A model generated the notes under the pieces. It had not been told where the DNA came from and searched no databases. It saw nothing but the letters and a program-made list of their open reading frames with translations. The position numbers and the translations under genes were made by a program. A stretch of DNA of 58,791 nt from positions 1 to 58,791 of the forward strand of contig DATMON010000022.1 of NCBI GenBank assembly GCA_035568175.1, written 5' to 3'. This DNA is from AV40 sp035568175 (GTDB lineage Bacteria; Verrucomicrobiota; Verrucomicrobiia; Chthoniobacterales; UBA10450). Below, piece by piece: positions 46,733 to 55,494 of this stretch; the stretch's first letter is position 1; each line of letters opens with the position of its first letter.

Positions 46733-48193
46733 TCAGTGAAACGCCGAAGAGAACCAAATTTCGTATTGGCGCGCATGCGATACGTAAGGCATGCCTTCGG
46801 GCAAATAGGCAATTACTCCAGTGCTGCGAAAGAACGATTGCACCTCGTTTGCGAGGCGTTGTGCTTCGGCAGCATCGCGGGTCGAAAAGTAGCGGATCTC
46901 AGAACTTTCCGTTGGAACATCCACATTCCCGGAAACGCTCTGAATTTCGACAACGTCGCAACCCAATTGCGTTAGTCGCCGCTTGAGATCTGCCGCCGCG
47001 CTCCTTTGCGATTCATTTGCCAATTGAAGATAGACGTGAGGTTTGTCCCAAGTTTTCTCGGGCGGCCGACTGGGTTCGCCGGTGGCGACGTTTAATTTTG
47101 GCTGGGTTAGGCCTCCTTCCGGTGCCGCAATCTTTTTCAATTCTCTGAGCGTCTTGATGCGCCATTCGCCTTTGTCGCGCACTAACTCAATCGGCCCCTG
47201 CCAGTAAGCCTGATGATAATCCGCATCGGTCTCGCGAAATCGAACCGAAACGGTCGCTTTGTTTTCTCCATCGTTTGTCACGTTCATTTGGTCGACTTGA
47301 ATTTCACGGGTCGAAGAAAACATCGCGCTGTATTTCTTGAACGACATCTCGGAGCGAAAACCGGTCGACAGCAGGTTATAAGCGGCAACCGGATCGCGCT
47401 CCGCGAAACAGCCAAAATAGCGTCTCAAGATGCCTTCCGGAGTCGCGGCGTCTGTCTGTTCCGGGGCGGATTGCTGAATTGTTTTCGTCGCCACGGCGGT
47501 TGGCGCTACCGAGAGCAAAGGCGCGGTCGCGCTCTGCGCCACCGATTCCGGCGAAACTGACAGCGCCGCGGTTGGCTTCGGCGCCGGCGTGGCCGGCGAT
47601 GGCAACGAAGTGGATCGTGGCGCAGGCGCATTGGCGAATTTCTGGCTAACGAACCAGGTGAGCAAAATCGCGGCAACAACCAAAAGGCCGAGGATAAGAA
47701 ATTTGGATGTTCCGGGTCTCCCTTTCGTAGATGGGGGTGGAATTGCTGCAGCTGGTATTTGGCGAGGAGCCGCGGGCGTGATTGCTTCCGGCGGCGCAAC
47801 GCACGCGGAGATTTGCTCTGCGATACGACTGACGGCGGCCTCGGCGGTTGCGGTTTCGGCCGAAAGCCACTGCACAGTCGCGAGAAGGTAATCCAGACTG
47901 CGCGACGGCTCGGACTGATCGAACCGGACCGGAACGATGTTTCGCTCAAATTTCAAGGCGCGTTCCACTTCCCGCAAAACGTGCGGTGAACTGTTTGAAT
48001 TCATCGTGTAGACGAGCACGAAACAGCTGCACTCTTGAATCGATCGCATGATCGCATCGGCGTACGATCCTCCGGGAGGAATATCCCGCGGGGCGATCCA
48101 GCAATTTGTGCCGAGGTCCTCCAACGCCTTCAACAGCATCTCGGCAAAGGTCTTGTCCTTTTCCGAGTGACTGATGAAAACGCGGCCGGCCAT
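46733..48193 (-). CDS. TIR-domain transmembrane protein with NTF2-like and SPOR-like regions
   Basis: 486 residues. TIR domain at 1-130: RVFISHSEKDKTFAEMLLKA, APRDIPPGGSYADAI and a conserved Glu in LREVERAL. A Pro/Ala linker leads to one membrane helix (FLILGLLVVAAILLTWFV) and a low-complexity Ala/Pro/Thr segment. Next comes an NTF2-like domain (RRYFGCFAERDPVAAYNLL, IKTLREL) and a C-terminal SPOR-like part (VYLQLANESQRSAAADLKRR). The TIR should face the cytosol and the rest the periplasm. Bacterial TIR domains often cleave NAD+ or signal in defence. The arrangement is unusual. Confidence 0.8.
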   Translation of the reverse strand: MAGRVFISHSEKDKTFAEMLLKALEDLGTNCWIAPRDIPPGGSYADAIMRSIQECSCFVLVYTMNSNSSPHVLREVERALKFERNIVPVRFDQSEPSRSLDYLLATVQWLSAETATAEAAVSRIAEQISACVAPPEAITPAAPRQIPAAAIPPPSTKGRPGTSKFLILGLLVVAAILLTWFVSQKFANAPAPRSTSLPSPATPAPKPTAALSVSPESVAQSATAPLLSVAPTAVATKTIQQSAPEQTDAATPEGILRRYFGCFAERDPVAAYNLLSTGFRSEMSFKKYSAMFSSTREIQVDQMNVTNDGENKATVSVRFRETDADYHQAYWQGPIELVRDKGEWRIKTLRELKKIAAPEGGLTQPKLNVATGEPSRPPEKTWDKPHVYLQLANESQRSAAADLKRRLTQLGCDVVEIQSVSGNVDVPTESSEIRYFSTRDAAEAQRLANEVQSFFRSTGVIAYLPEGMPYVSHARQYEIWFSSAFH

Positions 48194-48285
48194 TTCTGAG
48201 GATTGTCGCTACTCGTTAGCCAAAATCGTTCGACCGGTCGAGGCGAAAGCTTGCCTGATCAGTCAAATGCCAATTCGACTCTTAA

Positions 48286-49935
48286 TCAGGACCTGACCGA
48301 TCGTGTTCGCCCCATTCCACGTCGAACGAGACTCACGACGATCACGATTGCGGTCGCGCAGGCGCATAGTTCGGCCAACCATTCGCCATGCAGTGCGTAA
48401 AAGGTGAGATGTCGATCTTGTCCGCCACCGGACGGACTCGCCGTGGCGAGCGGAACGTTCACCGAGCCGCTGAGCACGCCTTCGGTAAAGGTGTTGCCGG
48501 TATCGTCCTGCAGAATCTGAGTGACCCGTCCGAACTCGTTGACGAAACAAGTGACGCCGGTGTTAGCGGCCCGGACCATCGGGCGCCGATTTTCAACGCA
48601 GCGAAAAATCGCGTTGGCGAGATGTTGGCTCGAACCAGACGAATGTAAAAACCAGCCGTCGTTGGTTACATCGACCAGAAGATTCGCGCCGTTGAGGACA
48701 AATCGGCGGACGAGATCGCCGACGGTATCTTCGAAACAAATCAATGGCGCGACGCGGATATCCGTATTGGTCAAATTAAACACCGTGTGTTTAGTGCCGG
48801 CGGTAAAATCGCCCGGCACCCACGTGCTCGCGACCACGGCGAAAAGTGGAAACGAATGTCGCAGCGGAATGTATTCGCCAAATGGGACGAGGTGGATCTT
48901 GCGATAGATTTGCACCTGCTCGCCGCCGTTCGAGATGAGCACCGCTGCGTTGTAATCGTGGCTGTCTTCGGCATCGAGCGTGCCCAGCATCAAATTCGTT
49001 TTCATAGCCGCTGAAAAATCCGCGATGAAACGATAACTCTCCGAATTCTGATCGCGCACCGGATCGGGCATCGAGCTTTCCGGCCAAACCAGCAAATCTG
49101 GCGGCGGATTTGCGCCCAGCGCGATCTCGCTCAGTCGCCGAAAACGTTCGAAAACTTCGCCGGTAAACCGCGGATCGAATTTTTGCAATTGTGGCACGCT
49201 GGCCTGGACCGCCGCCACGCGAACGGTTTTCGCGGGTGACGAATCTTGCGCGCGGTGCAAACCGAAGGCGAGGAGGGCAACGATGCCGACCATTGTCAGG
49301 GTAAGATCGAAATGCGGTCGCATTCGGTGCGTTCGCGCCTCGGCAAACAGGCGCAACGGGGTTGTCACCGCGATGATGTTCGCGAACGCGATGGCGAAGG
49401 ACAATCCGACCACGCCCGTGAATTCGGCGATCTGAATCATCGGCCACTCGGCGTGAAGGGCGACACCGAGACCGTTCCATCCAAAACCGGTGAAGAGCCA
49501 ACCGCGCGTCCATTCGTGCGCGACCCACGCGGACGCTGCTACAAATGCAACTAGCAAATTTCGCCACGAAGCAGTGAACGCCTCAGGTTTTATCAAGCCG
49601 ATGAACCAAGCCCAAAATGCGAAATGGAGTCCGAGATAGATCGACAACAGGAACGAGAGTCCGTGCAGGAAAAAGTCTTGGTACAAATCACCGAGCGCGC
49701 CGAGCCAGCCGAAGGTGCCGGTAAAGAAAACAATCCCGGCGAGATAACCGAGCAACAGATTGCGCAGCCAGCGCCGGCGTGAGTTCTCACCCGAAAACCA
49801 AATTGCCACGATGAGCGGCGTGAGCGCGATCCAGCAAAGCCAGCTTTGAGTGAACGGCGGGAAACAAGCGGTGACCAGCAATCCGGTCGCGATTGCTGCG
49901 AGCCACGGCCAAAGAGGAAGCGCTTTCTTAATCAC
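48286..49935 (-). CDS. lnt: Apolipoprotein N-acyltransferase
   Basis: 549 residues. The N-terminal half has about six transmembrane helices (WPWLAAIATGLLVTACFPPF). The carbon-nitrogen hydrolase domain shows the E-K-C triad: Glu in LLVWPESSMPD near 283, Lys in YRKIHLVPFGEYIPL near 345, and Cys in APLICFEDTVGD near 397. It adds the third acyl chain to lipoproteins. The C-terminus returns to a membrane helix. The next gene upstream on this strand is nine bases away. Confidence 0.95.
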   Translation of the reverse strand: MIKKALPLWPWLAAIATGLLVTACFPPFTQSWLCWIALTPLIVAIWFSGENSRRRWLRNLLLGYLAGIVFFTGTFGWLGALGDLYQDFFLHGLSFLLSIYLGLHFAFWAWFIGLIKPEAFTASWRNLLVAFVAASAWVAHEWTRGWLFTGFGWNGLGVALHAEWPMIQIAEFTGVVGLSFAIAFANIIAVTTPLRLFAEARTHRMRPHFDLTLTMVGIVALLAFGLHRAQDSSPAKTVRVAAVQASVPQLQKFDPRFTGEVFERFRRLSEIALGANPPPDLLVWPESSMPDPVRDQNSESYRFIADFSAAMKTNLMLGTLDAEDSHDYNAAVLISNGGEQVQIYRKIHLVPFGEYIPLRHSFPLFAVVASTWVPGDFTAGTKHTVFNLTNTDIRVAPLICFEDTVGDLVRRFVLNGANLLVDVTNDGWFLHSSGSSQHLANAIFRCVENRRPMVRAANTGVTCFVNEFGRVTQILQDDTGNTFTEGVLSGSVNVPLATASPSGGGQDRHLTFYALHGEWLAELCACATAIVIVVSLVRRGMGRTRSVRS

Positions 49936-49944
49936 CGCGCGAAT

Positions 49945-50256
49945 TCACTCGCGTCGACGACGTCGCGACTTTTCTTCTCGTCGGCGCCCGGGATGCAGGG
50001 CGTCGCGGAGATCGCGCGCGTAGGAAGCGTTCACCCGAAACACGGCGCGTTCAACATCGTCCATCGTCCGCACGTTTACTTTGTCGCAAAGAACGTAACC
50101 TTGCGAAATGAGCCCGGCCAACTCGTCCAGAAATTCGGCCGACTCCATCTCACCGATGCGCTCAATGAGCAGTTTCCCGTAAACCGGCGTGCCGGAAAGC
50201 CCCATCGTCTTCAACAGTGTGATCTCGCCTCCGCTCAAATTGATCTCCCGTTTCAT
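49945..50256 (-). CDS. Conserved hypothetical helical protein (wHTH-like)
   Basis: 103 residues: LSGGEITLLKTMGLSGTPVY, EFLDELAGLISQGYV, then a very basic C-tail (RRREEKSRRRRRE). The first 80 residues look like a winged-helix or small alpha/beta unit, but I cannot name the family. It sits nine bases before lnt in the same direction and may be co-transcribed with it and with the phosphohexomutase. Confidence 0.55.
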   Translation of the reverse strand: MKREINLSGGEITLLKTMGLSGTPVYGKLLIERIGEMESAEFLDELAGLISQGYVLCDKVNVRTMDDVERAVFRVNASYARDLRDALHPGRRREEKSRRRRRE

Positions 50257-50293
50257 ACCGATTTTTGAACCGATCCCGACGCCGCGCAGCTTA

Positions 50294-52261
50294 TCATTTT
50301 AGACGCGCATGTGCATCCTTTTCAATCCAATCCCAAATGTCTTCGAGCCGGCGGCCGACATTGGTTTTAATTTTGTCTAGTTGTTCGGCGCTGAACTTTT
50401 CTTTGTCGGGCCGCTTTTGCACGAAGATGTAATATTTGATCTTCGGCTCGGTGCCGGAACCGCGCACCGCAATTCGCGTTTTGTCTTCCAACTCGAAGAT
50501 CGACATCTTCTGTTTCGGAATCACGTCGCCTTCGACGTCGCGAATAGTTTGCTTCTCGAAATCGCTGACGCCGACAACTTTTGATCCGGCAATCTCATCA
50601 GGCGGTGTGTTGGCATAGGATTCGAGCAAACGCGCGATTTTGTCCGCGCCTTCCGCGCCTTCAAAATAAAGCGACGCGTTCTTCTCGTCGAAATAGCCGA
50701 AGCCGGCAAAGGCCTCATCGAGCAATTGATCGACCGTGCGGCCGCGGGATTTCGCGTAGGCGGCCATCTCGCAAAACATAATCCCGGCGGCATTGCCATC
50801 CTTGTCGCGAACAAAATCGGCGCCGCTGTAGCCGTAACTTTCTTCGCTCCCAAAAACGTAAAATGAAGAATACTTCAATCGCGCAGCGCGCGTTTCTTCT
50901 TCGGAAAGCTGGCGATACTTCGTACGAATTTCCGCCGGTAACGCGCGCTCGTATTTGTCGAGCTTGGCCCCGAAATATTTGAAGCCGGTCAGAGTGTCGA
51001 CGCAGCGGACGCCGAAGTGTTCCGAAATTACTTTTTGCAGATCGGTGGTGACGAAAGTCTTGATCACAACCGCGTGCGATGCGTTTTCTTTGTTCAGGAT
51101 TCCAAGATCGAAAAGCTTCTTCAGTCGATAGTAGGCGAGCAAAGAGCCAATTTGATTACCGCTGATTAATTTCATTTTGCCGGTAGCGCTCCGGACGGCC
51201 ACGCCGAGCCGGTCGGAATCGGGATCGGTCGCGATGACGACGTCGGCATTCGTTTTTTTAGCGAGCTCGATTCCGAGCGTCAGAGCTTCGGCATTTTCCG
51301 GGTTCGGAGATTTCACGGTGCTGAATCGCGGATCGAATGTCTCCTGCTCCGGAACGACTTCGAAATTGAACCCGAGCCGCTTTAGCATCGGCTTAAGCGT
51401 GACGGCTCCGGTTCCATGCAGCGGCGTGAAAATAATTCGCAGGGATTTGGCATTGCTCAAAACAGTCGGATCAACAATCAATGTTTCGAGCCGCTTCATA
51501 TACGCGTCATCGACATCTTTGCCCAGAGTCCTGACGCTTCCTTGTCGATCTTTCGGAAGCGGTGCGTAGCTCTCACTTTTGATCGCGTTTACTTTTGCGA
51601 TGATCCCGTTCGCGTGCGGCTCGATCACTTGAGCGCCGTCGGCGAAGTAAACTTTGTAGCCGTTATCATGCGGCGGATTGTGACTGGCCGTAATCACAAT
51701 TCCGGCGGTCGCGTTTACATGTCGAACCGTGAATGACAACTCTGGAGTCGACCGCGGCCCGTCGAAGATGTAAGCGTCGCATCCGTTTTCAGCCGCGACT
51801 TTCGCCGTCAGCTCGGTGAATTCGTCCGAAAAAAACCGCGTGTCGTGGGCGATCACGATTTTCGGTCGCGCATCGATTTTATTTTGGGCGTGCCACTCTT
51901 TCGCGTAAGCGACCAACCCCTGAGTGGCGCGATTGACGTTCGCGAAGTTCATCGCGTTAGTGCCGACGCAAGGAAATTGTGGTCGTTCGTCAGGTGCAGC
52001 GTTCCCGCGTTCGGCTTTGGTCACGATTTTTCCAATCGTGCGTCCGCGCAGCCCGCCGGTGCCAAACTCGAGCGTTTTGTAGAAGCGATCGTTTAGCTCA
52101 TCCCAATGTTCGCCCGCGATAAGTTCGCCGACGACACGCGCATAAAGTTCGGAAGGCGCGCCCGCAAGCAGATCACGAATATTTTTCGCGACTGATTCAA
52201 GCAGTTGCTTATTTGCTAACGCTTTGTTGATCTTCGCTGCGGTCTCGTTGTGCGCGGCCAT
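50294..52261 (-). CDS. Alpha-D-phosphohexomutase (phosphoglucomutase/phosphomannomutase family)
   Basis: About 655 residues from ATG 52261. The catalytic serine motif is TASHNPPHDNGYKVYF near residue 190. The magnesium loop is DPDSDRLG, and the sugar-binding and phosphate-binding regions are SEESYGYSG and RGSGTEPK. The length and N-terminal extension match the PgcA/Pgm2 subfamily. It interconverts hexose or pentose 1- and 6-phosphates and could feed the exopolysaccharide and envelope pathways. A longer frame to 53068 is an artefact on the strand opposite sucC. Confidence 0.9.
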   Translation of the reverse strand: MAAHNETAAKINKALANKQLLESVAKNIRDLLAGAPSELYARVVGELIAGEHWDELNDRFYKTLEFGTGGLRGRTIGKIVTKAERGNAAPDERPQFPCVGTNAMNFANVNRATQGLVAYAKEWHAQNKIDARPKIVIAHDTRFFSDEFTELTAKVAAENGCDAYIFDGPRSTPELSFTVRHVNATAGIVITASHNPPHDNGYKVYFADGAQVIEPHANGIIAKVNAIKSESYAPLPKDRQGSVRTLGKDVDDAYMKRLETLIVDPTVLSNAKSLRIIFTPLHGTGAVTLKPMLKRLGFNFEVVPEQETFDPRFSTVKSPNPENAEALTLGIELAKKTNADVVIATDPDSDRLGVAVRSATGKMKLISGNQIGSLLAYYRLKKLFDLGILNKENASHAVVIKTFVTTDLQKVISEHFGVRCVDTLTGFKYFGAKLDKYERALPAEIRTKYRQLSEEETRAARLKYSSFYVFGSEESYGYSGADFVRDKDGNAAGIMFCEMAAYAKSRGRTVDQLLDEAFAGFGYFDEKNASLYFEGAEGADKIARLLESYANTPPDEIAGSKVVGVSDFEKQTIRDVEGDVIPKQKMSIFELEDKTRIAVRGSGTEPKIKYYIFVQKRPDKEKFSAEQLDKIKTNVGRRLEDIWDWIEKDAHARLK

Positions 52262-52318
52262 GCGCACCGAATTTCGATTGCCGTCCGCACATTTCAAGGC
52301 TTTGCTCGCTACCGCGTG

Positions 52319-53587
52319 ATGAATATTCACGAGTACCAAGCCAAAGAGCTGCTGGAGAAATTCGGCGTCGCCACAACGCGCGGGAAAGTCGCGTCGACTC
52401 CCGATGAAGCTGAAGCAATCGCGCGCGAATTGGTTAGTCCCAGTCCGGCTCGGACTGTCGATCTCGCCACAGGACCAGTCCGTCCGAATGGCGGACTTGT
52501 GGTCAAAGCACAGATCCACGCCGGTGGACGAGGGAAGGGGACTTTCAAAAACGGATTCAAGGGCGGCGTCCACATCGTCAAATCGCCGAGGGAAGCGCGA
52601 GACGTTGCCGAGAAGATGCTCGGCCAAACTTTGGTTACGCATCAGACCGGACCCGCCGGTCGCGTGGTGCACAAAGTTTTGGTGGGAGAATCGGCTGAGA
52701 TTGCGCGCGAAATCTATTTTGCGGTCTTGCTCGATCGCGCCAGCGCTGCGCCGCTGATTGTGGCTAGCACCGAAGGCGGGGTGGAAATCGAAACCGTCGC
52801 GGCCAAGTCGCCCGAGAAAATCATTCGCGAACCGATCGACCCGCTGGCCGGCCTGCAACCATTTCAAACACGCAAACTGGCAAAGCAGCTCGGGTTCGAG
52901 CAATCGCAAACAAAAGCGGCGACGAAATTGTTCGACGGGTTGTACCGCACGTTTGTCGGCTGCGATTGCTCGATGGTGGAAATCAATCCGCTGGTGGTAA
53001 CGAAACAAGGCGTTGTGCTGGCGCTCGATGCGAAATTTAACTTCGATGACAACGCGCTTTATCGACATCCGGAGATCGCGGCGATGCGCGATATCGCGGA
53101 GGAAGATCCACGCGAGGTCGGAGCTTCAAAGCACGGACTCAACTACATCGGGCTCGACGGAAACATTGCTTGTCTGGTCAATGGCGCCGGTCTCGCGATG
53201 GCGACAATGGACATCATTAAATTTTACGGCGGCAATCCGGCCAATTTTCTCGACGTCGGCGGCGGCGCGACTGAAGAGCAGGTGACCGAAGCGTTCAAGA
53301 TTCTGATCGCCGACAAGAATGTGAAAGCGATCCTGGTAAACATTTTCGGCGGGATCATGAAAGTGGATGTGATTGCGCAGGGGATCATCAATGCAGCGAA
53401 AACGGTGAAGCTCTCGGTTCCGGTTGTTGTCAGACTGGAAGGAACGAACGTTGAAAAAGGAAAACAACTCCTCAAGAAAAGCGGCGTCGAACTAATCCCG
53501 GCCGACGATCTGGCCGACGCCGCTCAGAAAGCAGTCAAAGCCGCTGCTGCGGCAGGCCCCAAATCCCAGGCTCCAAATCCCAAGTAA
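52319..53587 (+). CDS. sucC: Succinyl-CoA ligase (ADP-forming) beta subunit
   Basis: About 422 residues from ATG 52319 (MNIHEYQAKELLEKFG). ATP-grasp features are VVKAQIHAGGRGKG, STEGGVEIE, DGNIACLVNGAGLAM and NIFGGIMK. It makes ATP in the TCA cycle with SucD. An insertion of about 20 residues (SPSPARTVDLATGPVRPNGG) precedes VVKAQ and is encoded by an R1-like middle module. The last residues (GPKSQAPNPK) come from the left end of a four-helix-bundle element. sucD lies 2.4 kb downstream rather than adjacent. Confidence 0.95.
   Translation: MNIHEYQAKELLEKFGVATTRGKVASTPDEAEAIARELVSPSPARTVDLATGPVRPNGGLVVKAQIHAGGRGKGTFKNGFKGGVHIVKSPREARDVAEKMLGQTLVTHQTGPAGRVVHKVLVGESAEIAREIYFAVLLDRASAAPLIVASTEGGVEIETVAAKSPEKIIREPIDPLAGLQPFQTRKLAKQLGFEQSQTKAATKLFDGLYRTFVGCDCSMVEINPLVVTKQGVVLALDAKFNFDDNALYRHPEIAAMRDIAEEDPREVGASKHGLNYIGLDGNIACLVNGAGLAMATMDIIKFYGGNPANFLDVGGGATEEQVTEAFKILIADKNVKAILVNIFGGIMKVDVIAQGIINAAKTVKLSVPVVVRLEGTNVEKGKQLLKKSGVELIPADDLADAAQKAVKAAAAAGPKSQAPNPK
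52436..52498. repeat. R1-like module inserted within sucC
   Basis: CCAGTCCGGCTCGGAC (from 52440) is identical over 16 nt to the reverse complement of the middle hairpin in R1 copy 1 (near 23076-23092). A second hairpin AGTCCG/CGGACT follows. It encodes the extra SucC loop. Confidence 0.65.
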
Positions 53588-54064
53588 ACGTCAAAGGCTA
53601 AATCCAAAAAACCAAAACCCAAATAGCTAAAACAAACGTGGAAAATCCCCCTAGACGCGATCTTGAAGATCGAACATTACAATTTGCTCAGGCCATCCGA
53701 AACTTTGTGAAAAGTCTGCCGCGAAATATCAGCAATATGGAAGATGTGCGCCAACTCGTGCGAGCTTCCGGTTCGGTCGCGGCAAATTGGATCGAGGCGG
53801 ATGGGGCTCTCAGCAAAAAGGATTTTCTGATGCGAGTGAAAATTTGCAGAAAGGAAGCAAAAGAAACGCGTCTCTTTTTACGACTCGTTGATCCTGGTCC
53901 AAATAAAGAGAACGGGGCAAAACGAGACGCATTGGCCGGCGAAGCTCGCGAACTGGTGCTCATCTTTTCCACGATTATTTCGAAATCAAGCGGAGCATGA
54001 TTCCTCGCTTTTTGGCTTTATTTAGTTTGAAACCTTCCCTGGGATTTGGTGCCTGGGATTTGGG
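53558..54064. mobile_element. Four-helix-bundle element with inverted terminal repeats
   Basis: The left end (53558-53582, beginning CCCAAATCCCAGGCTCC) and the reverse complement of the right end (54040-54064, beginning CCCAAATCCCAGGCACC) are identical at 24 of 25 positions. The interior carries one gene, 53638-54000. The ends reach into sucC and the hydrolase gene. No transposase is present. I infer a small mobile unit whose only protein is the four-helix-bundle gene. Confidence 0.7.
53638..54000 (+). CDS. Four-helix-bundle protein (23S rRNA intervening-sequence protein family)
   Basis: 120 residues, all helical. Family features are LQFAQAIRNFVKSLPRNISN, RQLVRASGSVAANWIEADGA, FLMRVKICRKEAKETR and the C-terminal helix ELVLIFSTIISKS. 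The family is known from insertions in 23S rRNA of some bacteria and from scattered chromosomal copies; its biochemical role is unknown. Start is GTG 53638, and the stop overlaps the hydrolase ATG. It sits inside a unit with 25-bp inverted ends. The 5' end is AT-rich compared with its neighbours. Confidence 0.9.
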   Translation: MENPPRRDLEDRTLQFAQAIRNFVKSLPRNISNMEDVRQLVRASGSVAANWIEADGALSKKDFLMRVKICRKEAKETRLFLRLVDPGPNKENGAKRDALAGEARELVLIFSTIISKSSGA

Positions 54065-55142
54065 ATTTCGCGCGCTATTGCTTGTGTGTTTTGGAGTAAC
54101 CCATTACGCGCGTGCCGATGAACTTCCGCGGAGAGCCAAAACGCCGCGCGAAAATTACCCGAACGTCGATGTCATTTACGATTCCGTAACGGCGCCGGAC
54201 GGAAAACGTTTGCGAACAATCATCACCAAGCCGCGCGGCGCAAAAGCAAAACTTCCAGTGATTTTTGTCGCCGGCTGGTTGAGCTGCGATTCGGTGGAAG
54301 CGCCGGCTGACACCAAAGACGCGAGCGGTTTGGTTTTTCGCGGGCTGGCACAACTCCCGGAGTTCAGTTTGTTTCGCGTTGATAAACAGGGAATCGGCGA
54401 CAGTGAAGGTGTTTGCAGCGAAACCGATTTCGATTCGGAGCTTGCCGGTTACCGCGCCGCGTTTCGCGCTTTAAAGAATTACGACTTTATCGATGCGAAT
54501 CGCGTTTACATCCTCGGCGTCAGCAACGGTGGCGGATTTGCACCCCTGGTTCCGGAATCGGAGGCGGAACAGCGTCAGGTGCGCGGATACATTTCGGTTG
54601 GCGGCTGGGCCAAGACCTGGTTTGAGCACATGCTCGAGATCGAGCGACGGCGTTTCGCATTGATGGGCAAATCTCCGGCCGAAGTGAGTGATCGGATGAA
54701 AAATGTCGCCACGCTTTATTATGAGTGGCTGATCAAAGGCCAGACAATCGACGCGATTCTAAAAGAACAACCGCAATTGGAGGAACTTTGGCCGGAAGGT
54801 AAGGATCACGCGCATCTGTATGGACGACCGCTGGCGTTTTACGAACAGCTGCAAAAACTAAATCTCGCCGCCGCCTGGTCGAATGTGAAAGTTGCGACTT
54901 ATGCGCTGCGCGGTCAGTTCGATTGGATCATGAGTCCGGAGGATGCCGGCTTGATCGCGTCCTACGTGAATTCCAACCGGCAACTGGCCCTTTCATACGA
55001 AGTCCCACAGATGGGGCACACGTTTCAGCATTACCTGAGTTTTGCCGACGCATTCAAAGGAAAGGCCGCGCCATTCGATCCGAAAGTAACAGGATTACTG
55101 GCCGATTGGCTCAAACACGAGGCAATTACACGTGAAGATTAA
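53997..55142 (+). CDS. Secreted alpha/beta hydrolase
   Basis: 381 residues. The nucleophile elbow is GVSNGGG near residue 178, with probable Asp in RGQFDWIMSPED and His in MGHTFQHY. A signal-like hydrophobic segment (ALLLVCFGVTHYARA) follows about 25 residues that are partly encoded by the right end of the four-helix element (LGFGAWDLGFRA). The original start was therefore probably nearer residue 26. Family members are esterases or peptidases; the substrate is unknown. The stop overlaps the VOC gene. Confidence 0.8.
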   Translation: MIPRFLALFSLKPSLGFGAWDLGFRALLLVCFGVTHYARADELPRRAKTPRENYPNVDVIYDSVTAPDGKRLRTIITKPRGAKAKLPVIFVAGWLSCDSVEAPADTKDASGLVFRGLAQLPEFSLFRVDKQGIGDSEGVCSETDFDSELAGYRAAFRALKNYDFIDANRVYILGVSNGGGFAPLVPESEAEQRQVRGYISVGGWAKTWFEHMLEIERRRFALMGKSPAEVSDRMKNVATLYYEWLIKGQTIDAILKEQPQLEELWPEGKDHAHLYGRPLAFYEQLQKLNLAAAWSNVKVATYALRGQFDWIMSPEDAGLIASYVNSNRQLALSYEVPQMGHTFQHYLSFADAFKGKAAPFDPKVTGLLADWLKHEAITRED

Positions 55143-55494
55143 GAACATCGCGTTTGTTGGAATTCCGGTGACCGATATCAAACGGGCGAGAAAATTTTAT
55201 GAAGGCGTGCTCGGGTTAAAAACCTCGGCCGAATTCGGCGAAGGTGTGTGGATTGAATACGAAATCGATGACGGCACTCTCGCGATCGGCAGCGTGGGCG
55301 ACCAATGGAAACCATCACCCGACGGCACGAGTGTCGCGCTTGAAGTCGAAGATTTCGAGGGCGCCATCAAAAGCCTTAAAGAGGCGAAGGTCCCTTTTGA
55401 TACCGAAAATGTCGAGAGCCCTGTCTGTCGCATGGCGGTCGTGCAGGACCCGGACGGAAACAAGATTATCATTCACAAACTGAAACCAAAATGA
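55132..55494 (+). CDS. VOC (glyoxalase/bleomycin resistance) family protein, first copy
   Basis: 120 residues with one VOC fold: NIAFVGIPVTDIKRARKFYE, a metal-binding Glu in VWIEYEID, and QDPDGNKIIIHK. GTG start 55132 lies inside the 3' end of the hydrolase gene. The family includes dioxygenases, glyoxalases and resistance proteins; no specific substrate is suggested. The next gene overlaps by four bases and is a paralogue. Confidence 0.85.
   Translation: MKIKNIAFVGIPVTDIKRARKFYEGVLGLKTSAEFGEGVWIEYEIDDGTLAIGSVGDQWKPSPDGTSVALEVEDFEGAIKSLKEAKVPFDTENVESPVCRMAVVQDPDGNKIIIHKLKPK

Noticed and set aside
52262..53068. N-terminal extension of the phosphohexomutase over sucC
   Set aside because: The extension is antisense to sucC and lacks homology; the mutase fold starts at about 52261.
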